Positions 9,958 through 19,254 are shown, numbered from the stretch's first letter. The stretch is 30,150 nt of DNA from Roseburia sp. (GCA_017547315.1 JAFYQA010000073.1:1-30150), one strand, 5' to 3'. A program made the numbers and translations. The notes: a model not told the origin generated them from the letters alone.

Positions 9958-11082
9958 ATGGAAAAAGCAAAAGTATTTTATACAGATTTTAGAACTACCA
10001 GTAGAGAGAATTTAATGCAGAAATTACGCAGATTATGTATTACTGCAGGTATGAAAGAGATCGACTTCGAAGATAAATATGCAGCGATTAAGATTCACTT
10101 TGGTGAATATGGTAATTTGGCATTTTTACGTTCAAACTATGCGAAAGTAGTAGCGGATATCGTAAAAGAGATGGGTGGTAAGCCATTTTTGACAGACTGT
10201 AATACCCTTTATGTAGGAAGCAGAAAGAACGCGTTAGACCATTTAGAAACAGCATATGCAAATGGATTCTCACCATTTTCTACAGGCTGCCACGTAATCA
10301 TCGGTGATGGTTTAAAAGGAACAGATGAAGCATTAGTTCCAATTGATGGCGAATATGTAAAAGAAGCAAAAATCGGTCAGGCAGTGATGGATGCAGATAT
10401 TTTTATTTCGTTGACACACTTTAAAGGACACGAAGCAACAGGATTTGGCGGAGCACTTAAAAATATTGGTATGGGATGCGGTTCCCGTGCAGGTAAGATG
10501 GAGATGCATAATCAGGGTAAACCAGCCGTAAGCCAGCGTAAATGTGTAGGCTGTGGTGCTTGTATTAAGATTTGTGCACATGACGCACCAGTGATTACAG
10601 ATGGAAAGGCAACCATTGATATCGATAAATGCGTAGGTTGCGGACGTTGTATCGGAGCATGTCCAAAGGATGCAGTACATCCAACACAGGACAATTCGAA
10701 CGATGTATTGAACTGTAAGATTGCAGAATATTCAAAAGCAGTATGTGACGGCAGACCATGCTTCCATATTTCTTTGATTTGTGACGTATCACCAAACTGT
10801 GACTGCCATTCAGAAAATGATGTGCCGATTATCCCAAACGTTGGTATGTTAGCTTCGTTTGACCCAGTGGCACTGGATATGGCATGTGCAGACTTGGCGA
10901 ACAAACAGCCTATTTTACATAATCACAGCGTACTTCATGAAAATTGCATGGCACATCAGGAAGAAGTGGAACATCACGATCATTTCCATATGACACATCC
11001 AGATACAAACTGGAAAACTTGTGTAGCCCATGCAGTGAAAATCGGACTCGGTACAGACCAGTATGAGTTGGTTGAGATTTAA
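9958..11082 (+). CDS. DUF362 protein with two 4Fe-4S clusters
   Basis: This 374-aa protein combines a DUF362 domain with a two-cluster ferredoxin insert. Two classical CxxCxxCxxxC motifs bind [4Fe-4S] clusters: C196/C199/C202/C206 and C225/C228/C231/C235. The flanking DUF362 features include KIHFGEYGN, LTDCNTLYVGSRKNALDH, LTHFKGHEATGFGGALKNIG and SFDPVALDMACADL. It has no signal peptide or membrane segment, so it should be a cytoplasmic redox or electron-transfer protein; the reaction is not established for the family as far as I know. The ATG at 9958 is set by GAGGAGAGG at 9944-9952. It is followed after 28 bases by the 5'-nucleotidase gene and is probably cotranscribed. The C terminus is histidine-rich (HNHSVLHENCMAH, VEHHDHFHMTH), possibly metal binding. 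Confidence 0.88.
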   Translation: MEKAKVFYTDFRTTSRENLMQKLRRLCITAGMKEIDFEDKYAAIKIHFGEYGNLAFLRSNYAKVVADIVKEMGGKPFLTDCNTLYVGSRKNALDHLETAYANGFSPFSTGCHVIIGDGLKGTDEALVPIDGEYVKEAKIGQAVMDADIFISLTHFKGHEATGFGGALKNIGMGCGSRAGKMEMHNQGKPAVSQRKCVGCGACIKICAHDAPVITDGKATIDIDKCVGCGRCIGACPKDAVHPTQDNSNDVLNCKIAEYSKAVCDGRPCFHISLICDVSPNCDCHSENDVPIIPNVGMLASFDPVALDMACADLANKQPILHNHSVLHENCMAHQEEVEHHDHFHMTHPDTNWKTCVAHAVKIGLGTDQYELVEI

Positions 11083-11110
11083 TAAGTGACACAAAATAGG
11101 AACTGATATT

Positions 11111-13063
11111 ATGAAAAAGAAAATAAAAATACTTATGTTAGCATTGGTGGTATTGCTTTTACCACTATGGTCAGAGATGACAGTAAATGCTCAGGCAGAG
11201 AGCAAAAGTATGGATATCATATTTTTGCATGATTTACATTCTCATTTAGAGAATTTTGCATCTGTGGAAAATGGAGAGACTGTATACCTTGGTGGTATGC
11301 CGCAGATGAAAACGATTATTAATGAGAGAAAATCTGATAATCCGGATACCTTGGTATTAGATGCCGGAGATTTTTCCATGGGAACACTGGTGCAGACTGT
11401 TTATGCTACGGAAGCGGCAGAATTAAAGTTATTGGGCAGTATCGGCTGCGAAGTGACCACGTTGGGTAATCATGAATTTGATTATAAAGCAAGTGGTCTG
11501 GCCGGTATGATGGATACGGCAGCGAAGTCGGGTGAGGCTGTTCCTGCTATGGTTATCTGCAATGTGGATTGGGAGAGCATGGAAGCAAAAGGCATGACAG
11601 AGGCGCAAAAACAGATAAAAGATGCGTTTGTTGCTTACGATGTACAGGATTATGTCATGCTTCAAAAAGGTGATGTCAGTATAGCAGTAGTGGGTGTAAT
11701 GGGAAATGATTCTGTTGCATGTATCCCTGCAGCAGACCTGTTGTTTGAAGATCCAATAGAAGCAGTGCGTAAGACGGTAGATGTCATTTTGGCAGAAGAA
11801 ACAGCAGATATGATTGTCTGCCTGTCTCATAGTGGTGTTTGGTCGGACCCAGAGAAGTCGGAAGATGAACTTTTGGCAAAAGCGGTGCCGGAAATTGATG
11901 TTATCATTAGTGGACATACACATACTAGATTAGATGAGCCGATTGTTCATGGTAATACTTATATTGTCTCATGCGGCGAGTATGGAAAGCGTCTTGGCTC
12001 ATTCCATATGGAACAGATAGAAAATGGCGTATGGGAAATGAGTGACTATGAGCTGATAGAGATGACCATGGATATTCCAGAAGATATGGAGACACGTGCG
12101 CGTATAGAAGAATTAATGGATAGCGTGGATGCTAATTATCTGAGTAAATGGGGATACAGCAGAAATCAGGTAATTGCACAAAACGATGTGGTATTTAGTT
12201 CGGTTAATGATTTAGGTGAGATACACGAAGACCATAATTTGGGTAATATTATGGCAGACGCGTATAAGTATGCAGTAGAACACGCTCCGGATTTTAATGG
12301 AGACAGGGTTGCACTTGCAGTTGCGCCAAGCGGTACGATTCGAGGCAGTTATCCGGTAGGCGATATCACAGTTGCAGATATTTATAATTCATTTTCGCTT
12401 GGAATCGGTGAAGATGGCGTACCAGGATATCCGCTCCTTAGTGTATATCTTACAGGTGCAGAACTTCGTTTGGTTGCAGAAATAGATGCATCTGTTTCTG
12501 ATTTGATGACAACAGCCAGATTGTATAATTCCGGCATGGAATTTACATTTAATCCAAATCGTTTGATTTTGAATAAGGTAACGGATTGCTATCTAGTGGG
12601 AGACGCCGGGGAGCGAATCGAGATAGAGGATGATAAACTTTACCGAGTAGTATCGGACATGTACAGTGGACATATGCTTGGTGGAGTAACCGATCTTTCT
12701 TTCGGATTGTTATCGTTGGAATTAAAGCATGCGGATGGCACACCGATTGAAAAACTGGAAGATGCGATTATCTATGTGGAAGATGAAGAATTAAAGGTAT
12801 GGGCATCTATTGCTGGATATATGGAATCATTCGAGGATACGGATGGAGATGGCATTCCAAATGTTCCAGATTATTATGAAGGTAAACAGGGACGAAAAGT
12901 AATCGATGATAGCAAAAATATTATCGATTTGATAAAGAATCCAAATAAGTATGCAGGAATGATTATCGGTGTAGTAGTTGTGGTAATTATTCTGTTAATA
13001 GCGATTATTTTACTAATTAAAAAATTAGTGAAGATGGTTGCTTACAAAATCAAAAAGAAGTAA
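11111..13063 (+). CDS. Surface-anchored UshA-type 5'-nucleotidase/metallophosphatase
   Basis: This 650-aa exported enzyme probably removes phosphate from nucleotides or sugar nucleotides outside the cell. A signal peptide (basic MKKKIKI, then LMLALVVLLLPLW) is followed by the calcineurin-type metal domain: FLHDLHSHLENF (D41, H43), LDAGDFSMG, TLGNHEFDYK (N120, H121), SHSGVW and SGHTHTRLD (H269, H271). The 5'-nucleotidase C-terminal domain follows (DLGEIHEDHNLGNIMADAY, AVAPSGTIRGSYPVGDITVADIYN split over about 400-425). Residues 576-584 read DTDGDGIPN, a calcium-binding thrombospondin type 3-like loop. A C-terminal membrane helix (about 615-640) with a basic tail would fix it to the membrane. 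AGGAA precedes the ATG by 8 bases. It sits in a run with DUF362 upstream and a coiled-coil gene 25 bases downstream. Confidence 0.9.
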   Translation: MKKKIKILMLALVVLLLPLWSEMTVNAQAESKSMDIIFLHDLHSHLENFASVENGETVYLGGMPQMKTIINERKSDNPDTLVLDAGDFSMGTLVQTVYATEAAELKLLGSIGCEVTTLGNHEFDYKASGLAGMMDTAAKSGEAVPAMVICNVDWESMEAKGMTEAQKQIKDAFVAYDVQDYVMLQKGDVSIAVVGVMGNDSVACIPAADLLFEDPIEAVRKTVDVILAEETADMIVCLSHSGVWSDPEKSEDELLAKAVPEIDVIISGHTHTRLDEPIVHGNTYIVSCGEYGKRLGSFHMEQIENGVWEMSDYELIEMTMDIPEDMETRARIEELMDSVDANYLSKWGYSRNQVIAQNDVVFSSVNDLGEIHEDHNLGNIMADAYKYAVEHAPDFNGDRVALAVAPSGTIRGSYPVGDITVADIYNSFSLGIGEDGVPGYPLLSVYLTGAELRLVAEIDASVSDLMTTARLYNSGMEFTFNPNRLILNKVTDCYLVGDAGERIEIEDDKLYRVVSDMYSGHMLGGVTDLSFGLLSLELKHADGTPIEKLEDAIIYVEDEELKVWASIAGYMESFEDTDGDGIPNVPDYYEGKQGRKVIDDSKNIIDLIKNPNKYAGMIIGVVVVVIILLIAIILLIKKLVKMVAYKIKKK

Positions 13064-13088
13064 TGGTAGAATTTTAGAGGTTTAAAGC

Positions 13089-13862
13089 ATGAGTGCACAA
13101 AGTCATATTGAAAAAGCATTAAGAGATATTTATGTGCTCCTGTCCCAGTGTGAGGTATATGATAAAGAGAATAATCTGGTTATCATGGATAAAAAAGTCA
13201 TGGTGGAATCTTTGCAGGAATTGAGTCAGGGAGTTTACGAGGTTATGGAAGAGTATGAACTGACGAAGCAAAGCAGAGAGCAGGCAGAGCGCGATGTAAA
13301 GAAACGCGGGGCGGAACTGATTGCTGATGCGAAAGGAAAAGCGGAGGATGTGTATGCTGGTTCAGTGCTTTATACAGACGAAGCGTTAAAACGTGTACAG
13401 TTTATTATGCAGGATGCAATGGATTCCGTACAAGGGATTTATAGCAAAATGCAGCAGGATATGGAGCGCGAAATGCAGCGTGTTCGTTCTGATCAGACAG
13501 GATTAACAGGCTATCTGCACGATTTGGCTGATACCGATAAATATCTGCAGATTATCGAGGAGCGGAATAAGAAGTTGGCAAAAGAACGAGCTGCTGATAA
13601 AGATGAGATTCCGGAACCAACGATTGCAGTTCCAAAGCCGGAGATTCGCATTAATGAGGCATATTTTAGAGAACATGGCTTGAGCTTAGAAGATGAGCCA
13701 CAGGAGATGCCAGAAGAGAAAATGGAAAAAGTCACTGCTGAGATTAGCGTGAATCTCGACTCCGAATACTTCAAGTGGAAAGAGCGGGAAGCGAATGGTG
13801 GCGAGGAGGAAGAGCCGAAAAAGCCAGGAAAGAAATCGCTTTTTGCTAGACTTGGAAAATAG
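13089..13862 (+). CDS. Coiled-coil protein of unknown function
   Basis: I do not recognise a specific function for this 257-aa soluble protein. Residues 1 to about 170 are helical and coiled-coil-like, with heptad patterning (VMEEYELTKQSREQAERDVK, VQFIMQDAMDSVQGIYSKMQ). This resembles DivIVA or the ATPase b/E-type stalk subunits, and such proteins are sometimes labelled 'ATPase' in related genomes. The rest is acidic and low in complexity (EDEPQEMPEEKMEK, EANGGEEEEPKKPGKK), ending in the basic KKSLFARLGK. No signal peptide, membrane segment or catalytic motif is seen. GAGGT at about 13077-13081 precedes the ATG. Its position directly after the nucleotidase gene suggests one transcript. A cell-envelope or division scaffold role is only a guess. 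Confidence 0.75.
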   Translation: MSAQSHIEKALRDIYVLLSQCEVYDKENNLVIMDKKVMVESLQELSQGVYEVMEEYELTKQSREQAERDVKKRGAELIADAKGKAEDVYAGSVLYTDEALKRVQFIMQDAMDSVQGIYSKMQQDMEREMQRVRSDQTGLTGYLHDLADTDKYLQIIEERNKKLAKERAADKDEIPEPTIAVPKPEIRINEAYFREHGLSLEDEPQEMPEEKMEKVTAEISVNLDSEYFKWKEREANGGEEEEPKKPGKKSLFARLGK

Positions 13863-13866
13863 AAGC

Positions 13867-13997
13867 TGCAGAGCCAAGCTCGAAAATGCAAAGCATTTCC
13901 TCGCTGTGGTTCTCACCAAAGAAAATAAAAAGAGAGAAGTATAATATTCATACAAGTATGATATTAACTTCTCTTTTTTATTTGCCTTGGCTCTGCA
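13867..13997. repeat. Compound inverted-repeat element
   Basis: This 131-base segment begins and ends with a perfect 12-bp inverted repeat, TGCAGAGCCAAG (13867-13878) and CTTGGCTCTGCA (13986-13997). Inside are a hairpin at 13870-13913 (AGAGCCA/TGGTTCT at its base, AAATGC-AAA-GCATTT at its tip) and a long terminator-type hairpin at 13930-13979. The AGAGCCA arm can pair with either partner, not both. It could be a palindromic intergenic repeat, a small miniature element, or an attenuator-like RNA. No transposase is nearby. Confidence 0.6.
13930..13979. terminator. Intrinsic terminator after the nucleotidase operon
   Basis: AAAAGAGAGAAGT... at 13928-13953 pairs with ...ACTTCTCTTTTTT up to 13979 around a short loop at 13953-13956, with two single-base bulges. 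A run of six T follows on plus and A-rich sequence lies on the left arm, so it may work both ways. It ends the transcript of the coiled-coil gene ahead of the response regulator gene. Confidence 0.75.
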
Positions 13998-14121
13998 TCT
14001 TTACAAATTAAAAAAGTTTTAAGATTTCTCTACTATAAAAATACATTTTTAACTGTTACAATATCGATATAGTTAGTGTACGTGCGGTCTGTGCTAGCAG
14101 ACGGTCAGAAAGGAGCATACC

Positions 14122-14820
14122 ATGCAGACTATTTTAGTATGTGATGATGATAGAGAAATTGTAGAGGCGATTGACATTTATTTGCAGCAGGAAGGCTATA
14201 ACGTGTTGAAGGCCTATGATGGAGAAGAAGTGCTTCAGATATTAAAGGATAATGAGGTGCATCTACTGATTATGGATGTAATGATGCCACGTTTGGATGG
14301 GATTCGCGCTACCCTAAAAATCCGTGAAAATAATAGCATACCGATTATTATTTTGTCTGCAAAGACGGAAGACTCGGATAAGATATTAGGATTGAATGTA
14401 GGTGCGGATGATTATCTTGGCAAGCCATTTAATCCATTAGAATTGGTAGCGAGAGTGAAGTCGCAGCTTCGCAGATATACGATGTTAGGAAATGCCACGG
14501 AAAAATGTGATGCGGTATATGAAGTGGGTGGTTTGTCAATTAATGATGACCTAAAAGAAGTGACTGTAGATGGTGAAGTAGTGAAAATGACCCCGATTGA
14601 ATATAATATTCTGCTCCTTTTAGTGAAGAATCAGGGAAAGGTATTTTCTATCAACCAGATTTATGAAAACATCTGGAATGAGGATGCAATTGGAGCCGAT
14701 AATACCGTAGCAGTACATATTAGACATATTCGGGAGAAGATTGAGATTAATCCAAAAGAACCGCGTTATTTAAAGGTTGTTTGGGGTGTAGGCTATAAAA
14801 TCGAAAAAAATGACCAATAA
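14122..14820 (+). CDS. OmpR/PhoB-family response regulator
   Basis: This 232-aa DNA-binding regulator has an N-terminal receiver (ILVCDDDREIVEAI; phospho-acceptor D52 in IMDVMMPRLDG; T/S switch in LSAKTEDSD; K101 in YLGKPF) and a C-terminal winged helix (MTPIEYNILLLLVKNQGKVF, IYENIWNED, NTVAVHIRHIREKIE, LKVVWGVGYKIE). The arrangement and sequence resemble VanR-type regulators of Gram-positive bacteria. AGGAG at 14111-14115 sits 6 bases before the ATG. The sensor kinase gene follows after 18 bases, so the two form an operon and a matched pair. The 124 bases before the start, downstream of the hairpin element, presumably hold the promoter; I see no clear one. Confidence 0.95.
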   Translation: MQTILVCDDDREIVEAIDIYLQQEGYNVLKAYDGEEVLQILKDNEVHLLIMDVMMPRLDGIRATLKIRENNSIPIIILSAKTEDSDKILGLNVGADDYLGKPFNPLELVARVKSQLRRYTMLGNATEKCDAVYEVGGLSINDDLKEVTVDGEVVKMTPIEYNILLLLVKNQGKVFSINQIYENIWNEDAIGADNTVAVHIRHIREKIEINPKEPRYLKVVWGVGYKIEKNDQ

Positions 14821-14838
14821 GAGAAAAAGAGAGCGTCT

Positions 14839-16872
14839 ATGGAAAATAAATCTTATTCAATTGGTGTGAAAATTACTGGTGTGATCCTGCACTTTTTTTT
14901 CACGATTATTTTAACATTATCCCTGTTTTTACTGGGGTTACTGATTAGTAAAAACATATTTGAATTTGCAGATATTGGAACCAGAAGTTTTTTGAATTCC
15001 GGTTATTATACTCAGACGATACAGGAAAAGTGTGATCATTTGGGTGAGTATATGTATCTTCGTGGAAAAGGAAATGATAGAACAGCGGAGGAGAATCGTA
15101 GGTATTTGCAATATACCGATGAATTTAAATCGGAAGATACGAATTTTTGTTTCTGGTATAAGTTCAAAGATGAATGGATAACGAATCAGCCGGATACTTA
15201 CGAAGGACAGACCTTTGACCCGGAGCTTTTGATGATGCAGGCACGGACAATGGGAAACTATCTGCTCTATGATATGGAGAATAAAGAGTTTGGTACAGAT
15301 ATTAAAAAGCTCGCTACGTATTTTTTTGAAAGTGCGAATACACAGATGTACTGGCCGACGAATCATGTAATCTTGATAATTGGTGTAGATACACAGTTTT
15401 CAGCGATGGATGATTTGCATTACGCCAGTGAAGAGTATCATCAGATGTACCCATGGATTAAGACGGCTATTACAACGGCGTTAATCAGTTTGATAGGTTG
15501 GATACTTACTTTGATTTATCTGACATTAGCGGCAGGAAGAAGAGTAGATGATGATGAGATACATCTGAATACGTTTGATAAGATTAAGACCGAGATTTTG
15601 TTTATCGGATTTATTGCGATTGCTGCGGAATTGATTTTTATTATTATCCGTGTTAGCGATCAGGAATGGGAGTTGTCTGGACTTTTGGCGGCTTCAGGAA
15701 CGGTGAGTCTGGTTATGGATGCACTGTTTTTAACATTCTATTTGAGCATCGTGAAATTAATGAAAGCGGAATGTTTGTGGAAAAATAGTTTCGTTTATTG
15801 GTTACGGGTGGGAATATTAAAGACCATGCAGAACCGGAAAGCGACCACGAATATGATATTGGCATTTGTCGGTCATTTAATAATCTGTTTTTTGCTGGCA
15901 ATGGGAGCTTTTTATTATAGAAGGAAAGTATTTGCGATATTGCTAGTAATTTTCTGTGCGTGGGAAGGGTATTTGTTGTTAAAACAGTCGGTAGAGAAAT
16001 ACCGTATTATGGAAGGCGTAAAACGTATTAAAGAGGGCGCGCTTGATACCAAAATTAATTTGGATGAGATCCACGGAGAGAACCGTATGTTGGCGGAAGA
16101 TATTAATAATATCGGTAGCGGTCTGGAATATGCCGTTGAAGAAAGCACGAAAAACGAGCGTATGAAAGCAGATTTAATTACCAATGTATCCCACGATATT
16201 AAGACACCGCTGACTTCAATCGTGAATTATGTAAATCTGCTTAAACGAGAAGATATTGAGAATGAACGTGCAAAAGATTATATCCGGATTTTAGATGAGA
16301 AAGCGGAACGGTTAAAACAGTTAATAGAAGATTTGGTAGAAGCATCAAAAGTAAGTTCTGGTAACGTAAAACTGGATATGCAGACGATTGACCTGGTAGA
16401 GATGGTATATCAGACCGCAGGCGAGTTTGATGATAAGTTTGAACGAAAAGGTTTGACGATTGTGACGAAGCTGCCAAGTGTGCCAGTTTACATTTGTGCG
16501 GATGGCAGACAATTATATCGTGTTATTGAAAATCTGTATAATAACGTGTCAAAATATGCGATGGAGAATACCCGCGTTTATGTGGAGATTGCAGCAAAAG
16601 AGGAACAGGTTATTTTTTCTATTAAAAATGTGTCAGAGAAATCGTTGGCACAGGAAAATAGTCAGGTGGGTGACTTGACGGAACGTTTTGCTAGAGGAGA
16701 TTCTTCCCGCACCACAGAAGGAAGCGGTTTGGGGCTTTCTATTGCGAAAAATCTCACACATCTTATGGGCGGAACATTTGATATCAGTGTAGATGGAGAT
16801 TTATTTAAGGCGGCACTTATCTTTTTAAATCAGACGGCTGTGGAAAATGCCATAGATACAAGTCAAATTTAG
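14839..16872 (+). CDS. Multi-TM sensor histidine kinase
   Basis: This is the 677-aa partner kinase of the preceding regulator. A first membrane segment (residues about 10-37) and a second at about 211-233 enclose an extracytoplasmic region of about 170 residues without a recognised domain; four to five further segments follow to about residue 385. Then come a HAMP-like/linker helix, the HisKA site (LITNVSHDIKTPLTSIVNYV, H452) and an HATPase domain (NLYNNVSKYAM, ERFARGDSSR, EGSGLGLSIAKNL). The N-box asparagines are kept. The ATG at 14839 has only a weak ribosome site (GAGAG at about 14829), suggesting lower translation than the regulator or coupling to it. The signal is unknown; the number of membrane segments is unusual for a VanS-type kinase. 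Confidence 0.92.
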   Translation: MENKSYSIGVKITGVILHFFFTIILTLSLFLLGLLISKNIFEFADIGTRSFLNSGYYTQTIQEKCDHLGEYMYLRGKGNDRTAEENRRYLQYTDEFKSEDTNFCFWYKFKDEWITNQPDTYEGQTFDPELLMMQARTMGNYLLYDMENKEFGTDIKKLATYFFESANTQMYWPTNHVILIIGVDTQFSAMDDLHYASEEYHQMYPWIKTAITTALISLIGWILTLIYLTLAAGRRVDDDEIHLNTFDKIKTEILFIGFIAIAAELIFIIIRVSDQEWELSGLLAASGTVSLVMDALFLTFYLSIVKLMKAECLWKNSFVYWLRVGILKTMQNRKATTNMILAFVGHLIICFLLAMGAFYYRRKVFAILLVIFCAWEGYLLLKQSVEKYRIMEGVKRIKEGALDTKINLDEIHGENRMLAEDINNIGSGLEYAVEESTKNERMKADLITNVSHDIKTPLTSIVNYVNLLKREDIENERAKDYIRILDEKAERLKQLIEDLVEASKVSSGNVKLDMQTIDLVEMVYQTAGEFDDKFERKGLTIVTKLPSVPVYICADGRQLYRVIENLYNNVSKYAMENTRVYVEIAAKEEQVIFSIKNVSEKSLAQENSQVGDLTERFARGDSSRTTEGSGLGLSIAKNLTHLMGGTFDISVDGDLFKAALIFLNQTAVENAIDTSQI

Positions 16873-16879
16873 TGAATTA

Positions 16880-16905
16880 AAGTACAAAAGTACTTGCTTT
16901 TTATT
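16880..16905 (+). terminator. Small intrinsic terminator after the kinase gene
   Basis: AAGTAC (16880-16885) and GTACTT (16890-16895) form a perfect 6-bp stem with an AAAA loop, followed by GCTTTTTATTT. It lies 8 bases after the kinase stop. The stem is short, so termination may be partial, and its tail overlaps the next -35 element. Confidence 0.55.
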
Positions 16906-16922
16906 TAATAGAATTATATAAT
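16894..16922 (+). promoter_or_regulatory. Sigma-A type promoter for the aconitase-family gene
   Basis: TTGCTT at 16894-16899 and a consensus TATAAT at 16917-16922 are separated by 17 bases. It gives a leader of about 40 bases before the hydratase start. Confidence 0.6.
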
Positions 16923-16968
16923 TAAAAAATCTTTAAGAACGGGATAAGATAAAATCGGAGGTAGATTT

Positions 16969-19254
16969 ATGAAATTATATAATGGAGGCGCGTATTTGGT
17001 GAATGGAACAGAACTTGTTGCAGATTCACCGGAAGCAGAAGCACAGGTACAAAAAATGACCGGACGTGCAGTTGCAAAAGCAGAAGCAAAAAAGGACACC
17101 ATTGCTTATAGCATTTTACAGCAGCATAACACATCCGGAAATATGGACAAACTTCAGGTTCGTTTCGATAAATTGACATCACATGATATTACGTTTGTAG
17201 GTATTATTCAGACCGCAAGAGCATCAGGTTTAGAGAAATTCCCTATGCCATACGTACTTACAAATTGTCACAATAGTTTGTGTGCAGTTGGTGGAACGAT
17301 TAACGAAGATGATCACATGTTTGGTTTGACTTGTGCGAAAAAATATGGCGGTGTATACGTACCACCTCATCAGGCAGTTATCCACCAGTTTGCGAGAGAA
17401 ATGTTAGCAGAAGGTGGTGCTATGATTTTAGGTTCTGATTCACATACCCGTTATGGTGCATTAGGTACTATGGCAGTAGGTGAAGGCGGACCGGAACTTG
17501 TAAAACAGTTGTTAAATAAGACTTATGACATTGATATGCCGGGTGTAGTGGGCGTGTATTTAACAGGTACACCTATGATTGGTGTAGGTCCACAGGACGT
17601 TGCACTTGCGATTATCGGTGAAGTGTTTGATAAAGGTTATGTGAAGAATAAAGTGATGGAATTTGTGGGACCAGGCGTGTCTAACTTAAGTGTAGATTTC
17701 CGTATTGGTATTGACGTAATGACCACAGAGACTACTTGTTTATCTTCTATTTGGAGAACAGATGCGAAGGTTGCAGATTTCTATGCAATTCATGGCAGAC
17801 CGACAGCATATAAAGAATTAAATCCGGGTGAAGTAGCATACTATGATGGTATGATTGAGATTGACTTGAGTCAGATTAAGCCAATGATTGCTATGCCATT
17901 CCATCCAAGTAACACTTACACGATTGAAGAGTTGAATGCTAATTTAATGGACATCTTAGATGACTGTGAGAAACGTGCACAGGTAAGCTTTGATGGAGCC
18001 GTAGATTTAGATTTAAAGAGTAAAGTCAGAAATGGCAGATTATATGTAGACCAGGGTATCATCGCAGGTTGTGCGGGCGGCGGTTTTGAGAATATTTGTG
18101 CAGCAGCAGATATTTTAAAAGGTGCAAGCATCGGACCAGATGAGTTTACTTTAAGTGTATATCCGGCAAGTACACCGGTTTATATGGAACTTGTGAAAAA
18201 TGGTGCAGTAGCTACTTTGATGGAGACAGGTGCGATTGTGAAGACAGCATTCTGTGGACCATGTTTTGGTGCGGGCGATACACCTGCGAACAATGCATTC
18301 TCTATCCGTCACTCTACAAGAAACTTCCCGAACCGTGAAGGTTCTAAGGTACAGAAAGGACAGGTTGCTTCTGTTGCACTTATGGATGCGCGTTCTATTG
18401 CAGCGACTGCAGCAAACCGTGGTTACTTGACAGCAGCGACAGACATGGATGTAAATTACAGTAATCCAAAATATTTCTTTGATGGAAGAATTTATGCAAA
18501 CCGCGTCTTTGACAGCAAAGGTGTTGCAGATCCAAGTGTAGAAATCCAGTTTGGACCAAACATCAAAGACTGGCCAGCTATGAGTGCATTACCAGAAAAT
18601 ATGGTATTGAAAGTAGTATCTGAAATTCATGACCCTGTTACCACAACAGATGAATTGATACCATCTGGTGAGACCTCCTCCTTCCGTTCTAATCCATTGG
18701 GATTAGCTGAATTTGCACTTTCTAGAAAAGATCCGCAGTATGTAGGCCGTGCGAAAGAGATTCAGAAAGCGCAGAAAGCGGTAGAAGCTGGTGAGTGTCC
18801 TGCAGAGGCAGTAGAAGAGTTAAAAGATATTATGACAGCCATTAAGGCACAGTTTGCAGAAGTTGATAAAACAAATACCGGTTTCGGTAGCACAATTTTT
18901 GCGGTAAAACCAGGTGATGGCTCTGCACGTGAGCAGGCAGCTTCTTGTCAGAAGGTACTTGGTGGTTGGGCGAATATTGCAAATGAATATGCGACCAAGA
19001 GATATCGTTCGAACCTTATCAACTGGGGTATGCTTCCATTCATCATTCCAGCAGGTGAATTGCCATTTGAGAATTTGGACTATCTCTTTATTCCAGGCAT
19101 TCGTAAGGCGATTGAAGAGAATCAGTCAGATATGAAAGCGTATGTGGTAAAAGATGGTACATTGAAAGAATTTAATCTTCATATCGACGCTTTAACAGAT
19201 GATGAGAGAGAAATTATCTTAAAAGGATGTTTGATTAATTACTATAAAGGTTAA
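16969..19254 (+). CDS. Aconitase-family hydratase, YbhJ-like
   Basis: This 761-aa protein is a complete member of the aconitase superfamily and looks closest to the poorly characterised hydratase group that includes E. coli YbhJ. The three [4Fe-4S] ligands are visible: C368 in GCAGGG and C429/C432 in FCGPC. Other family motifs include [20 protein letters not shown], the RNFPNREGS substrate loop and the late swivel domain. Length is between that of isopropylmalate isomerase large subunits and full aconitases. The substrate is not known; citrate/isocitrate is possible, but residues alone do not prove it. GGAGG at about 16956-16960 sets the ATG. It has its own promoter and a strong terminator and is therefore a single-gene unit. 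No citrate synthase or isocitrate dehydrogenase gene is in the window. Confidence 0.88.
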   Translation: MKLYNGGAYLVNGTELVADSPEAEAQVQKMTGRAVAKAEAKKDTIAYSILQQHNTSGNMDKLQVRFDKLTSHDITFVGIIQTARASGLEKFPMPYVLTNCHNSLCAVGGTINEDDHMFGLTCAKKYGGVYVPPHQAVIHQFAREMLAEGGAMILGSDSHTRYGALGTMAVGEGGPELVKQLLNKTYDIDMPGVVGVYLTGTPMIGVGPQDVALAIIGEVFDKGYVKNKVMEFVGPGVSNLSVDFRIGIDVMTTETTCLSSIWRTDAKVADFYAIHGRPTAYKELNPGEVAYYDGMIEIDLSQIKPMIAMPFHPSNTYTIEELNANLMDILDDCEKRAQVSFDGAVDLDLKSKVRNGRLYVDQGIIAGCAGGGFENICAAADILKGASIGPDEFTLSVYPASTPVYMELVKNGAVATLMETGAIVKTAFCGPCFGAGDTPANNAFSIRHSTRNFPNREGSKVQKGQVASVALMDARSIAATAANRGYLTAATDMDVNYSNPKYFFDGRIYANRVFDSKGVADPSVEIQFGPNIKDWPAMSALPENMVLKVVSEIHDPVTTTDELIPSGETSSFRSNPLGLAEFALSRKDPQYVGRAKEIQKAQKAVEAGECPAEAVEELKDIMTAIKAQFAEVDKTNTGFGSTIFAVKPGDGSAREQAASCQKVLGGWANIANEYATKRYRSNLINWGMLPFIIPAGELPFENLDYLFIPGIRKAIEENQSDMKAYVVKDGTLKEFNLHIDALTDDEREIILKGCLINYYKG

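Noticed and set aside
11429..11923. 164-codon open frame on the minus strand inside the nucleotidase gene
   Set aside because: Its product is rich in His, Cys and Phe without any recognisable motif, there is no ribosome site, and the plus-strand frame is a well-conserved enzyme. It is an antisense shadow.
13867..13997. Insertion sequence or phage attachment site, because of the 12-bp terminal inverted repeats
   Set aside because: There is no transposase or integrase, the interior is only hairpins, and I see no target duplication. Kept only as a structured repeat element.
14938..15366. 142-codon minus-strand frame in the sensor kinase gene
   Set aside because: No motif or ribosome site is present; the plus frame encodes the kinase's external domain and segments in continuous reading.
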